Shown piece after piece: positions 33,531 to 45,122 of a stretch of 64,000 nt of DNA. The notes under the pieces were generated by a model that was not told the origin of the DNA, ran no database searches, and saw only the letters and a program-made list of their open reading frames with translations. The stretch is from Temnothorax longispinosus (taxonomy: Eukaryota; Arthropoda; Insecta; Hymenoptera; Formicidae), in assembly GCF_030848805.1 (NCBI RefSeq), contig NC_092360.1:15190001-15254000 (forward strand), in the 5' to 3' direction. Position 1 is the first letter of the stretch. Every line of letters starts with the position of its first letter. The translations under genes were made by a program, and so were the position numbers.

Positions 33531-34014
33531 AAAATTGCCAATATAATAAAAAGTGTACAAATTAGAAATTTGCACACTTTTCTCGCTTATACACTGAAAG
33601 AAAAATTCTTGGTAAACTTGTGAGATGCATTTAGTAATAGTTCTTTTTAAAATATTTGATTATTATTACCGAATATAATAATAATAACAAAACATTTTGT
33701 AATAATTATAAACATTTAAAAAAAGCAGATTTTGCGTTTAGTTGAACCAACTAAACTATGTAGTACTTATTATCAAATTGCTTAGTGATAATTAACACAC
33801 AGTGTGATAATTAGTTCTAAATTGTCTTAAAAAGCCTTATCTGATTGGTTTGTTGACAGTTACTTAATTATTTAGTAAGCAATTTGGTTATTTAGTAAAT
33901 ATTACTATAAATTTAGTAAGTATTGCTAATTCAGATTATTTTTTACGAAAGCTGTCAGTTTATTGTTCCGATCGTGCTGCATTTGTCTCATGAGCCTGAA
34001 CCAGTTCATACATG

Positions 34015-34500
34015 TTCGTCGATCCAAGCATTCGTGCCATACATACTCGTTTATCACTCGCGAAAGTGCATCGTAAAACTCTACAGTTTTCGCGAAAGTA
34101 CATTGTAAAGTTCTAAAAAATGAGTGAATTAGAAAATTTTCTCTTAATTTGACTTACACATCTCATTGATGTGTTATAGGTTAACCTTTTAAAGATTAAC
34201 CTTTTAATACCTCAATGAGATGTTTAAGTTCCCAAATTAAGGCTCGGTGTCCACGATGCAAGAACTGTGTCCAAGTTTCGGTTTAAGCCAATCAACTAGC
34301 AGCTCTTACAGAAAAGTAGCAGTTTCATTGGCTTAAACCAAAACTTGGACACAGTTCTTGCATCGTGGAGACCGGGCCTAAGAGAAGATTTTCTAATTCA
34401 CTAATTTCTTAGAACTTTACAATGTATTTTCGCGAAAACTGTAGTTTTACGATGTATTTTCGCGAGTGATGAACGAGTACGTAGGTACGAATGCTCGGAT
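34015..34500. mobile_element. Foldback with GCATTCGTGCC-type arms
   Basis: Arms at 34015-34143 and about 34380-34500 are inverted, sharing CGCGAAAGTACATTGTAAAG and TAGAAAATTTTCTCTT. A small MITE lies between them. Confidence 0.7.
34240..34379. mobile_element. PIF/Harbinger-type MITE
   Basis: Inverted ends GGCTCGGTGTCCACGATGCA and TGCATCGTGGAGACCGGGCC have arms of about 50 bp and are flanked by TAA on both sides. A 3-bp TAA duplication with GGC ends fits PIF/Harbinger. Confidence 0.6.
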
Positions 34501-34589
34501 ATCTATATATATAAAAATGAATGTATGTATGTATGTATGTATGTATGTCCTTTATACACTCTTGAACTATTCGATCGAATTTTTACCAA

Positions 34590-35370
34590 AAGTATATAAA
34601 ATAGGGGTAGAATTTTCCGGGGAGTGTTATAGAGTGTATAATTTTTTGTTACCGATTTTTTTGGGAACCGGTACTCGACATTTTTTCATTTTTTCGGGAA
34701 ATAATTGACCGAATTTCAAAGAAATATATATAAAAAAGGAGTAGAATTTCCCGGGGAGTGTCATAATGTGTGTAGTTTTGTGTTACCGATTTTCTGGAAA
34801 CCGGTTTTTCTAATTTTTTTTAATTTTCGGGAAATAATTGATTGAATCTCAAAGAATTGTATATGAAACGGGGGTAGAATTTTCCGGGGAGTGTTATAGA
34901 ATGTATAATTTTTTGTTACCGATCTTTTTGGGAACCGGTATTCGACATTTTTTCATTTTTTCGGGAAATAATTGACCGAATTTCAAAGAAATATATATGA
35001 AACAGGAGTAGAATTTTCCGGGGAGTGTCATAATGTGTATAGTTTTTTGTTACCGATTTTCTGGAAACCGGTTTTTCTAATTTTTTTTAATTTTCGGAAA
35101 ATAATTGACCGAATCTCAAAGAATTGTATATGAAACGGGGGTAGAATTTTCCGGGGAATGTTATAAAGTGTATAATTTTTCGTTACCGATTTTTTTGGAA
35201 GCCGGTATTAGAAATTTTTCAAATTTTTCGGGAATTAATTGACCGAATCGCAAAAAATTATATATGAAGTAGGGGTAGAATTTCCCGGGAAGTGCTATAA
35301 ACTGTATAGTTTTTCGTTACCGATCTTTTTGGGAATCGGTATCTTTTTGGAAATTGGTTACGAAATTTTC
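34590..35370 (+). repeat. ~132-bp minisatellite, six units
   Basis: CCGGGGAGTGTTATA-type words recur near 34619, 34753, 34884, 35020, 35152 and 35287, a period of 131-136 bp. Each unit has GTTACCGAT, a GGGAACCGGTA-like block and ATGAAACGGGGGTAGAAT. Confidence 0.9.
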
Positions 35371-35376
35371 CAGAGC

Positions 35377-35415
<39 letters not shown>

Positions 35416-35469
35416 TGAATGAATGACTGATCTTTATTAGCCTCCTCGGCTATTTGTAATACAAATCAA

Positions 35470-38286
35470 TTACATTATATTTCCGATATGTTCCTTTAAC
35501 ATTCTTTTAAACTTCTTAATTTGTTCACAACGTTTTATTTCGGTTGGCAATGCATTGTACATCTTGACCCCCTCATAAAACACACTTTTTTGTGCGCTCG
35601 TAGTTCTACGGAACTGTATCGCAATGTCCTCCGCCTGGCGTGTTTGTCTTCCACTCACACTCTGTACTACTTGCAACCTATTTCTTAGCTGTTCAGGTAA
35701 CATGCCGTTCAAAATTTTATAAATAAATATACAGGTGTTATAATACAGCCTTTGTTTTACCGACATAAATTGTAACGCTTGGAGCATATGTTCCACTTTG
35801 GTCCGCCTATCACATTGTAGTATCACTCGCATCGCTCTATTCTGCGCTATTTGCAACTTCCCTAACTGTGTTTCTCCCATATTGACTAGCAGAGTCGCGC
35901 AAAACTCAAAGTGAGGCGCTATAATTGTCTTATATATAATACATCTTATATACGGCAATATACTATTACCTATTCTATTTAGAAAACTCGTTTTTTTTCC
36001 TACTTTCTTAAGCATATAATCACAATGGTTTTCAAATCGCAGCTTGTCATCAATAATTATACCTAAATATTTCATTATTTCCACACGTTCTATATCCGTA
36101 CCATCTAAACATTTGACCCTGATACCATCCCTCACTTCTTTCCTCCCACTTCTAACTATCATGTATTTCGTTTTCCCCGCATTCATTTTTAACCTATTTA
36201 TATTCATCCACTGCTCCACTTTGGAAAAGGCTGCATTTAATTTTCTTTCTATTTCCTCACTGTTTTTACCAATTACATATATTATTGTATCATCCGCATA
36301 CATTTTTATACTACCTCCTTTTGGTCAAACTTTGATTATATCATTTATATATATAATAAACAGCAGAGGTCCCAACACTGATCCCTGCGGCACTCCGTAT
36401 TCTGTGTCTAATAATTTTGACCATTGATCGTTAAATCGAACTTGCTGTGTTCTATTTCTTAGATATGACTTCAACCATTCCAGCACCGCTCCTCTAATTC
36501 CATATTGATACAATTTCTTTATTAACCTTTTCCTATCTACTGTTTCAAATGCTCGTTTAAGGTCCATAAAAATTACACCCACCATATCCCCTTCACTAAT
36601 TATTAGCTTCCATTCATCTATAATTGTTTGAATCGCCGTTTCACAGGAATATTTCTTTCTAAACCCCGACTGATGCTCTGTTATAATCCCATTATTTTCC
36701 AAATACGCTTCAATTTGTTTCTTAACTACTAATTCTAACACCTTCTCATATATAGGCAGCATATTGACAGGCCTATATTCACTCGCCTTTTTAGCCTTCT
36801 CTACTTTTGGGATCGGTATAATCGTGGATGTTTTCCAGCTGTCCGGAAAACATCCTTTTCCTAAGGAACTATTTATAACATCAACAAATTTTTCTTTTAT
36901 TACCGAAAACGATGCTTTTAATATATCACTACTTATTCCTTCTTCTGTGCCTTTTTTCCTTGGAAGTTCCATGACAATTTTCTCTAACTCCTCTATGCTA
37001 ATCATCTCGAACTTTTCCATAGTTTCTTTACTTTCTATATTATCTGTGATCTTTTCGTCTGTATCCTTTATGGACCTTATTACACTATCAATACTTTGTA
37101 TATAATACATGTTAAACTTATCTGCTATCTTTTGTCCCTTAATGTTGTCTAAAATTTCAAAATCTACCTCCTCAACTTTTTTAGTGCCCATTGGTTCTCC
37201 TCTAACTATTTCCTTCAACGTTTTCCACATAGCCGTAGGGTTTTCCTTATTACAATCTATCATACTTTCATAATATTCTTTTTTCTTTTCTCTAATTAAT
37301 TTTATTACTGCATTTCTCTCAATTTTAAACTGCAACCAATTTTGCTCCGTATCGTCATACAGCGCTTTACCATATGCTTCATCTCTCCTAGCCGCTGCTT
37401 CCCTTATCTCGTCCGAGTACCATTTCTTTCCTTCCCATACTTTCGGTATTCGAAAATTTTTCTTAGGTGCTATAATGTCCAACGCATCTACTATATCGTC
37501 AACCATTTTCTTCGCTTTTATATTGACATCGGCATTTATATCTTGGTCTTGCTCTATTTTCTTTCTTATCAAACTAACAAATTCATCTATATCAAATTTA
37601 CTATAATCCCTACTCTTGAATATTTTATATTTATTCTCGGCTATACTCATATTAAATTCGACTCTTAACCACGCATGATCTGTTATTTTAGGCTTATGAA
37701 CTACTTGTACTCCTACTCTATTATTCGAGAAAAGCAAGTCTATCATTGTTTGACTACTCCTCACGATCCTTGTCGGCTTATTTACATACTGTTTCATACC
37801 TAAACTCTGCATTATTGTTTGTAGTTTTTTTGTATAAAACAAATCTATCATAAAATCCACATTAAAATCTCCTATTACCATACAATCTCCCCTAATTATT
37901 AGTTCCTCCACGACATCCTCTAGGAATCTCACAAACTCACCATCTGATGCGCTCGGTGAATGATACACCACCATTATCACACCTTTAAATAACTTATCAT
38001 TTACTCCTATCGCCGCCCACCAACAGTTCGCAATTATCTTCTTTATCAAAACTACCTCATACTTAATATTCTCTCTTACATACAATACAACACCCCCTGT
38101 GTTTCTATTTTCCGCATCACATCTAACTATATTGTAGCCTCGCACACTCACTTCATTGTCTTCAATTTCCGCAGTTAATCTAGTTTCTGACAATGCTACA
38201 AACGCAGGGTGCATTTTCTTCATAATTTGGTGTTGTATCTCATCTCCATGCGCAATCAGACTTTGCGCATTTGTGTATAATAACAT
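35470..38286 (-). pseudogene. LINE ORF2: endonuclease and reverse transcriptase, one in-frame stop
   Basis: Two minus-strand segments (38286-36325 and 36303-35470) lie in the same frame, separated by one TGA at 36325-36327 and seven sense codons. Endonuclease (first ~225 residues): YTNAQSL, ALSETRL, GDFNVDF, TMIDLLFS and DHAWLRVEF. Reverse transcriptase: YRPVNMLP, FMDLKRAFETVD (motif A), GVPQGSVLGPLLF (motif B), then YADD (motif C) just after the stop. The C-terminal region ends FYEGVKMYNALPTEIKRCE. About 938 codons in total, a normal LINE ORF2 length. The stop separates motif B from the catalytic YADD, so the copy should be dead unless it is read through. It starts 25 nt after the ORF1 stop in a different frame. 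Confidence 0.9.
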
Positions 38287-38311
38287 TTCCTCTTTCTTCT
38301 GCCACTGCTAC

Positions 38312-39613
38312 TTAGTATCTTCCCAACCGGCTCTCCTCTTCTCCTCTTTTAAGTGTCGGACACTCCGGGTCAATTGCGTCATGCTCATCACTTATTTTCA
38401 GATTATAGGTTTGAATTTTAAGTGCACAATTTATACACTTTTTCTTTGTCGACGTACACTCAGTCGCTCTGTGGTTTCCTGCACACCTGTAACATGCTTC
38501 ATCTCTGGTACAGTTTCTTGCCATATGATAATATTCCCAGCATTTAAAGCATCTTTTAACATTGATGTGATTAAATACCGGACATTTTTTCCATCCTATA
38601 TTCAGTTTTTCCTTGCCCAATATTACTTCATGGGTTTCTTCATCTGCTTCAATTATTACTGTACCTTCTTCCCTTCTTCCTCTTCCAGTTTGACTTCCAT
38701 CCATCTTCCTATCTTTAGTTACTCTCTTCACTATTTGCATATGAATTCCTTCCTTTTTTACTTCCATTTTGTTCTGCTTTTTAATTGCAACAATTAAGTC
38801 ATTATCATTTAAATTCATTTCTTCCTCACCGATAACAACAATTTTAATCTTAGGCTTCGATCGCCTCGACTCAGTAACGTTGAAATTCTCACCTAGCCTA
38901 TCTTGCACTGCGGCTTTTAACTTATCCCTTTCCTCTCCAGTCTCACAACCCAAAATCACTGCTCCCTTACTTCCTTTCTTTAACTTTGTTATTCCCATAT
39001 CCATATTCTTGATGTCTACCTTCTCCTTTATCATCTTCTTAGTGACCTCACTCTCCTGCTGTCCCTTAGGCTTAACAATAATAATATTTTCCTTCTTTTT
39101 TTCTCTAGTTACTTCACTATAGCTCCTCTGCTCTCCCCGTGTTGATCCACATACTCCTCCCCGTATCATACTTCTCATTTCCTCCAGTTCTTGCTTAATG
39201 TCTCTCATCTCTTCTCTAATTATCTCCTTGATCATTACTTTTATTTCCTTTTTACACGACATTTCATCTCTTACTTCTTTCACCGTTCTGATGAGCCAAT
39301 CTATCTTTTTATCCAAGTCAGATGTTCTACTCACGCTCATCGCCTTACCCCCACTCCCCGTCGCCGCACTCGTTTTCGTAGCTCCAATCATTCTTCCTAT
39401 TGTTGACGCCGTCACTGCCTTGCTAGCATCAAATTTAATGAATGGTCCAGGGCAACTTACATACTCATTGTTCGCATCATACAACTTATGCTCACTTCTG
39501 CAACCCGGGTGAAAGAAAATTTTGGTGCATGTTTTACACGTTACAACCTGACTCTTTATCTCTTTCTTGCATGACGAGCACAAGTACTCGGTTTTCTCCT
39601 CCATACCACACAC
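38312..39613 (-). CDS. LINE ORF1: RNA-binding gag-like protein
   Basis: 433 codons, intact. Residues ~12-57 form a Cys/His zinc-finger-like module (LCSSCKKEI ... CKTCTKIFFHPGC). Residues ~100-155 are charged and likely coiled coil (KKIDWLIRTVKEVRDEM, IKQELEEMRSM). A Lys-rich middle follows. Near residues 350-400 are two CCHC knuckles, CFKCWEYYHMARNC and CYRCAGNHRATEC, with a partial third Cys pair. In related LINEs such proteins bind the element RNA and help assemble the transposition particle. No stop or frameshift is visible. Confidence 0.85.
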   Translation of the reverse strand: MCGMEEKTEYLCSSCKKEIKSQVVTCKTCTKIFFHPGCRSEHKLYDANNEYVSCPGPFIKFDASKAVTASTIGRMIGATKTSAATGSGGKAMSVSRTSDLDKKIDWLIRTVKEVRDEMSCKKEIKVMIKEIIREEMRDIKQELEEMRSMIRGGVCGSTRGEQRSYSEVTREKKKENIIIVKPKGQQESEVTKKMIKEKVDIKNMDMGITKLKKGSKGAVILGCETGEERDKLKAAVQDRLGENFNVTESRRSKPKIKIVVIGEEEMNLNDNDLIVAIKKQNKMEVKKEGIHMQIVKRVTKDRKMDGSQTGRGRREEGTVIIEADEETHEVILGKEKLNIGWKKCPVFNHINVKRCFKCWEYYHMARNCTRDEACYRCAGNHRATECTSTKKKCINCALKIQTYNLKISDEHDAIDPECPTLKRGEEESRLGRY

Positions 39614-39989
39614 GGTAATACAGCCGCACGTCGACAGTAGTACGCCTAAGTCCCACCAGGACTCACGCCCATCCAGACATCACTGCACACGCGCAACTAG
39701 GCCGAAGGAGCAGTCGAGTGTAGCAATCGCAGACAAGTGCACGCGCATGCGCACCAATGCAGTCGTCCCTCACGCATCCATCCCAATTATCGAGGTTATG
39801 GTTGGGGATCCAACTTGCATCCAAGATATCAAGCACACAAGCAGCAAGATCACAAGAACTGCATATGGCTCGTGTCAAGCACAGAAAGACCTGCTCATAC
39901 CTGCAACATACAGCCCGAAGGCAGCAAGCGGCAGGAACAATGTTCGCTTGACGATAGGACAAGGCAGATCACACGCATATACGGTACTC

Positions 39990-40625
39990 ACCTGAGAGAG
40001 GAGAAAGAGACCGAGAGAGAAAAAGAGAGACCCGAAGAGAGACGAGACGAGAGAGAGACGTGGAGAGAGAGAGATGGGGACGAGAGGCTACCGAGAGAGG
40101 AGATCCTAAGAGAGAGAGTGACGACGAGGGAGAGAGATGACTGCGGAGGGAGTGGGAGAGACTCCCAAGGAGAGAGAGAGGGGGAGAGAGAGAGAGAGAG
40201 GCGGGGAGGGAGAGAGACGAGGTAGCAGAGAGCGAGAGAGGACGAGAGGGCGAGAGAGGGACGGAGAGGAGAGCGAGAGAGAGGATCGGGAGGGAGGGGG
40301 AGAAGAAGAAAGATGGAGAGGGGGAGAGGGAGAGGGAGAGGGAGAAGAGACGCATGGAAAGTGAGGGAGAATGCGGCGAGAGACCAGAGCCGCAGAGAGA
40401 GAGATGACGAAGAGCAAGAGAGGACGACGACTTCCGGCTAGGAGACGCAGACGGGAGGAGAAGCAAGAAGAGCGAGAGAGCAGAGGAGAGAGAGAGAGAC
40501 GCAGCGAGAGAGAGTGATTGAGACGAGAGAGAGAGATCGAGCGAGAGGAGAGGTGACTGGATGAGGAGGAGGAGAGAGACGAGGAGGCGGAGAGAGAGAG
40601 AGAGGGAGAGAGGAGAGAGACATTG
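39990..40625 (+). repeat. GA-rich low-complexity tract
   Basis: About 630 bp of imperfect (GA)n with ACGAG and GGGAG variants. It continues the GA run at 35370-35410 on the other side of the LINE. ORFs here (Arg/Glu-rich on plus, Ser/Leu-rich on minus) are by-products of the repeat. Confidence 0.9.
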
Positions 40626-41079
40626 CGTGTCTTATATACACATGTTCTCCGGGGCGAAGCCCGGCGGGGCATGCTAGTTATTAATAAACTGTCAGTTTAT
40701 ACTTACCAAATTGTTTGGTTACATTTATTATTACTTGGTAATAATTATCAAACTTTGTCCATATTAACCAAATCACATCAGGTTTTGCTATAATTATATT
40801 GGTTAACATTAACCAAATTATTTCGTCACATTCACCTATACGTTTAGTTGAAGCTATTTCACCAGGGGGCTTGGTCACATTAACCAATCCTGGATTATTA
40901 TAACCAAGTCTTTTTTTCCATAGTGTATATATTTGCACATTTTTTTCGCTTATATACAACTCAAGAACTAATTAACCAAATTTTAAAGAATTGTATACGA
41001 AATAGGGGTAGAAAAGATTGAAAAACATAATAGAATTAGAAAAAAATTACCAATATAATAAAAATCAAACGGGCACCGT

Positions 41080-41314
41080 AACAACTGTGCCGCAACCAAC
41101 AACGTAGAACTACGTTTACTATCACTAGTTTATGTTAAAGTATTCAGCGAAGGACAGCTGACGTAGGGCTACGTCAACTGTCCTTTGCTGAATACTTGAA
41201 CATTAAAATAGTGACAATTGACGTAGCCCTACGTCAACTGTCCTTTGCTAAATACTTTAACATGAACTAGTGACAGTAAACGTAGTTCTACGTTGTTAGT
41301 TGCGGCACAGTTGT
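41080..41314. mobile_element. Hairpin MITE with CGTAGAACTACG arms
   Basis: ACAACTGTGCCGCAAC at the left and its inverse at the right enclose nested inverted blocks: AACGTAGAACTACGTT, GACGTAGGGCTACGTC and GACAGTTGACGTAG-type words. A single related word, TGACGTAGAACTACGTC, also occurs at 25992. No coding capacity was seen. Confidence 0.7.
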
Positions 41315-42175
41315 TTTTGTTTTAATGCAGCGTTTTTTTTTTAATTATTGTTATATTTAATTACATTTAAAATTATAATGTTAAAATATACTAAAGACTC
41401 TCATTTTGTTATAATTTAATAAGTGAATATTTTTATTTCACAGTAAATAAAATATATTATACATGTAGGCTCTCTTAAATAAAATCAAATAAAAGTTGAC
41501 AAATTTAACAATAAAAGCCAGGCGCGGTAATTAGTGCGCTATATAATTTATTATAATTCAGACCAATAAGATTGTTATTTTATTTCGACAGTTGTCAAAT
41601 AGCTTGTTTTCGTTCTTGATTAGTCACAATTAAATTCGACATATATGGGTTATTTATTAATTACCCAAACAAAAGGGAAGTTTTCGGTATATTTTAAAAA
41701 TCTATTCTATTAATTATAAACTATTTAATTAAAAAACATTTTTATTTTAATGTACATTACAAGAATTTTCATGATATATTTTCTCACTTCTGACGTCATC
41801 AATTTAAGATGGCTGCCGTGAGTGAATAGGAGCCTTAAAATAATAGGTTCTAATCTACCCCAACGAGCTTTTGTCATTTTTTTAAATATTCCAATCATCG
41901 AAGTCTCCGTCTCCGACATATCAGACGCGTCGGTTGAAGTCTCTGCACAGTAGTTGTAAAAATGATATTTAATAGGATATTAATACTTTTATATTTATTT
42001 CATATATGATAGCATAAGCATAAATATTATTTGACATTTTTAGCAAAATTATCCGTGTCTCTAAATTTTGATATTGTTAATAATAATCAAGAAGTTTTTG
42101 CGAAAAATGTCAGTACGTGAGGTATCGATCTTTTTTTCACCACAAAAATAACCAACAAAAGATAGTAGTATTGAT

Positions 42176-43221
42176 CCCTTACAAAAAAGTATTACTAGCT
42201 GGTTAGTAATAAATACTTATTTTGTGTATTAATAATACCAAAATTAAGTATTTATTAGTACTTGAATCACTGTGATCCAAGTATTGCACAGTATTTTATT
42301 ACTGGTCAGTAATTTATGAAAGTAGTATTTAATACAGGACGAGTATTAAATACTTAGTATTAAATTTCTGATGAGAAAGCATTTAATACTAGGTGATAAA
42401 TAGTTGTGTAATAAATACTTGTGTTGAATTACTGATGAGTATTTCAATATTAGTACTGAAGTACTGGACCGAGGATTCCATGTGTAATAAATCACTGGCC
42501 AGTATTTTAATGTTAATACTCAAATACTGAACTGAATATTCCATGTAAAATTAATCATTGACCAGTACTACAATTTGTATAGAAACATTATAATGGGTAA
42601 TTCCTGATAATATTAAGGAAGAGAGATAAAAGTAATGCACAAATACATTTTATATGAAGATCTGTACTAATTCGTCGTGATAAAAGTGTACAAGTTTTGA
42701 AATAGTATTGCGGATATCATTCTTATATCCAATTCAAAATTTTATTACTTTTTTTAAACTGAATTTGTTTCTTAAGATGATTTTTGAAAAATTATATATT
42801 TGCGCTGGTTATGACACATGTAGATTATATATAACACTTACATCAAATTAAGAAGTAGTCTACCACGTAAGGCAGTTGGCTCACGATCCAGAGGTCCCGA
42901 GTTCGAATCCCGCCAAGGTAAGTGTGTTTTTCAAATACGAGAAAATATTTATAATTATAGACTGCATCTTAAAAAACAAATTTAGTTATAAAATAGTAAT
43001 TGAATTTCGAAAAAAATAATTTTTTTGATGCCGGGTAAATATCAGAAATCGAAATATCGGTGAGTAATTCAATACTAAGCACCAGTAGTTCTGTGTAGTA
43101 TTAATCACTACCTATAATATTTATCACTACCAGTATTTTCCCAGTATTTCCCAAATAAATATTGACAGTATTAAATCACTGAGATTTTAAGTATTTCGTC
43201 AGTAATACTTTTCTGTAAGGG
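42176..43221 (-). mobile_element. CCCTTACAG-type DNA element, third copy
   Basis: 1046 bp, inverted relative to the copies at 600-2696. Its ends CCCTTACAAAAAAGTATTAC and GTATTACTTTTCTGTAAGGG-type inverse are flanked by AT (42174-42175 and 43222-43223). It contains the same tRNA-like module at 42852-42920. Confidence 0.85.
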
Positions 43222-43224
43222 ATA

Positions 43225-44150
43225 TTCTATTAAATTGTAGCCTCAGTGTCGCACCAGCGTGCGGTTACTGATGTTGCGGTTGCCGGAGCCACCTTGAGTT
43301 GACAGCAACAGAGACGCTTTGCAAAATCGCATCAAGTTTTCTTGTTTGTAAGTTTAGCCGCAACTTGCGGTGCGATTCGGTGTCGAGGCTCCTTCGAAAA
43401 CTGTCATATACCGTCATACCGAAATTAGCAAGGTAACACGCGGATGCGACGCATCTGCGCGATGCAATACAACGCATCGGTCGTAATCATAATCTTAAGC
43501 GGAATGAAGTTTATAATCCAACTTATATGACTAATGATCATGGAACGCTGCACTTTTATACGGATCGACGCGTACGTCCTACGGTGATCGTTTCTCATTC
43601 CTGTCAACGATGTCTCCGCTAGTTATTCTGGATTTGCGAAGTTCTAGAAACTCTTTTATCGGATTTCGGAAAGAAACGAAGACGTCGCACAAATGAAATC
43701 TAAAGAGTCATTAGCTGCATGGTTACGCTCAGGATTATCCTACGCTTTGCTATACGAATTAAACATTTAAAGCTAAGCGTTGTGTGAAACTATTGCGGAT
43801 TCATTTTACTAAAAGCAGCAGGTTTGAAAAATAAAATTGAGGCCAACGAGAAGATGAGAATAGAAGGCTGAAAACTGTAACCATATCATATTCTTAAAAG
43901 AAAATGTGATGTGGAAGCATTGACAAAAATAATTTAAAAATTAACAAACAGTTAACCATTATTCTTTTATTATTTAATTTTTATTACTTTTATTAAATAA
44001 AATTTTATTACAGTACGTACAGTATGTACATTACAATTTGTTAATTCTTTACGGAAGTATAGAATATATGAACACCAACACCTTGTTACGGCTCCACGCT
44101 CCATTTTTTTTAAATCAAATTTTATTAATTCCATTAATTTGAATGTAACA
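43225..44150. other. Intronic stretch with a GC-richer island (43250-43720)
   Basis: The first ~470 bp are GC-richer than the surroundings, with words such as GATGCGACGCATCTGCGC. No recognisable coding frame or RNA gene was seen. It could be a conserved intronic regulatory element; nothing beyond composition supports this. Confidence 0.3.
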
Positions 44151-44154
44151 TGTA

Positions 44155-45087
44155 TGTAGAGTAGGTAGTCCAACAGTGAACCATGTAAATTTCAGAAGTT
44201 TAATTATATCTCTCTCAATTATTGAGTTGGAGATCTGTGTTTTTGAATACAGTTCATGAATTTAGTTGGCTACATTACTGTATAAGATGACTCATAAGTT
44301 ATTTTTAAAGTTTATTAGCTACAATTTCGATTTTTTTAAAACGTCAAATTGTTCATTGTGTACAGGAATGTGTACATAATGAACCTAGCCACTTTTAACA
44401 ATGAACTACATGTTTTATACTGTGAATTGTTAGTGTTATTTTAGTTTTACTATGTTTTAAAATGTTTATTTAAAGAAGAGATAATTATAACACATGATAA
44501 GGACTTTAAATTAAAGCTAACTTAATTATACATGTTATGTTTTTATTACTTAAAGTTTACAATCAAAATTATTATTTTTAATTAGTCTTTTTCTCACTTA
44601 GATTATTATTTATTGTAACAACTAGTCAGTTTAATAAGACTTATAACTTATAACACAAATAACTGTAGTAAAAAATAAAATGGTTTATTGTAGACTATGT
44701 AACATTTTTTACGATAATCTCCAAAAAATACGGTAAAATAATGCAACAGAAGAAAGTTGCTTACAGAATTATAAAGCCAAATATACACACAAAATTATAG
44801 AATAATGAAAAAAATGATAGATATACCTAACAACAAAAACATGAAAAATACGTAAAACTTACGAAAAAAAACTTAGTTTTGTCATCCAAAAATCACAAAA
44901 TGTAACCTCAAACAGCCGTCTTTCGCGCGATTTGCCGACCAATTGGGGAACCGAAGAGAGGGGTTCAAATGCGAGTCGTTGCATGACAACAAGCACAATT
45001 AATCTAAGCAACATTACATTTATAAAATATCGCAATGGTTCATATTATAGTGTATTACTGGTTTATTGTTAGACTACCTACCCTACA
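44155..45087 (+). mobile_element. TGTAGGGTAG-type MITE, copy 2 (uninterrupted)
   Basis: 933 bp. TGTAGAGTAGGTAGTCC and its inverse at the right are flanked by TA (44153-44154 and 45088-45089). It aligns with 7334-8730 without the SINE-like insert and so defines that insertion. Confidence 0.85.
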
Positions 45088-45122
45088 TAAAATACATAAA
45101 TCTGAAATTTTATATATATGTA

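Larger units (their letters stand above)
35411..39995 (-). mobile_element. Non-LTR retrotransposon (LINE), near full length
   Basis: Minus strand: a 5' leader (about 39995-39614), ORF1 (39613-38312), ORF2 (38286-35470), a short 3' end with AATAAAGATCAG and a (TCAT)n tail at 35411-35425. It interrupts a GA-rich tract (GA at 35370-35410 and from 39990). It has an apurinic-type endonuclease plus reverse transcriptase and no RNase H domain, and ORF1 has CCHC knuckles. This places it broadly among I/Jockey/CR1-type LINEs; the exact clade is not assigned. Confidence 0.9.
34502..40678 (+). mobile_element. Helitron/Helentron-like element interrupted by a LINE
   Basis: It begins TCTATATATATAAAAATGAA, a usual Helitron-type 5' start, followed by (TATG)n. 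It ends with a GC hairpin, GGGCGAAGCCCGGCGGGGC, then ATGCTAGT (CTAG-type end at 40674-40678). There is no Rep/helicase coding sequence, so it is non-autonomous. A 132-bp minisatellite and a GA-rich tract are internal, and the LINE sits in the GA tract. Confidence 0.55.
33590..40927. mobile_element. TACACTG-ended MITE-like element, host of the second nest
   Basis: The left end TACACTGAAAGAAAAATTCT and the right end (inverse of TACACTATGGAAAAAAAGAC) are imperfect inverted repeats flanked by TA (33588-33589 and 40928-40929). Subterminal TTAGTAA/TTGGTAA words occur on both sides. About 650 bp belong to it; the remainder is later insertions (foldback, Helitron-like, LINE). Confidence 0.5.

Noticed and set aside
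34530..34552. CRISPR-like or regulatory short repeat array (TATG)n
   Set aside because: Simple microsatellite at a Helitron-like 5' end; no spacers.
36044..39512. Plus-strand ORFs of 71-213 codons
   Set aside because: Shadows of LINE ORF1 and ORF2, which carry clear zinc-knuckle, endonuclease and RT motifs on the minus strand.
39567..40672. Several 65-188-codon ORFs on both strands
   Set aside because: They arise from the LINE leader and the GA-rich repeat; translations are low-complexity Arg/Glu or Ser/Leu.
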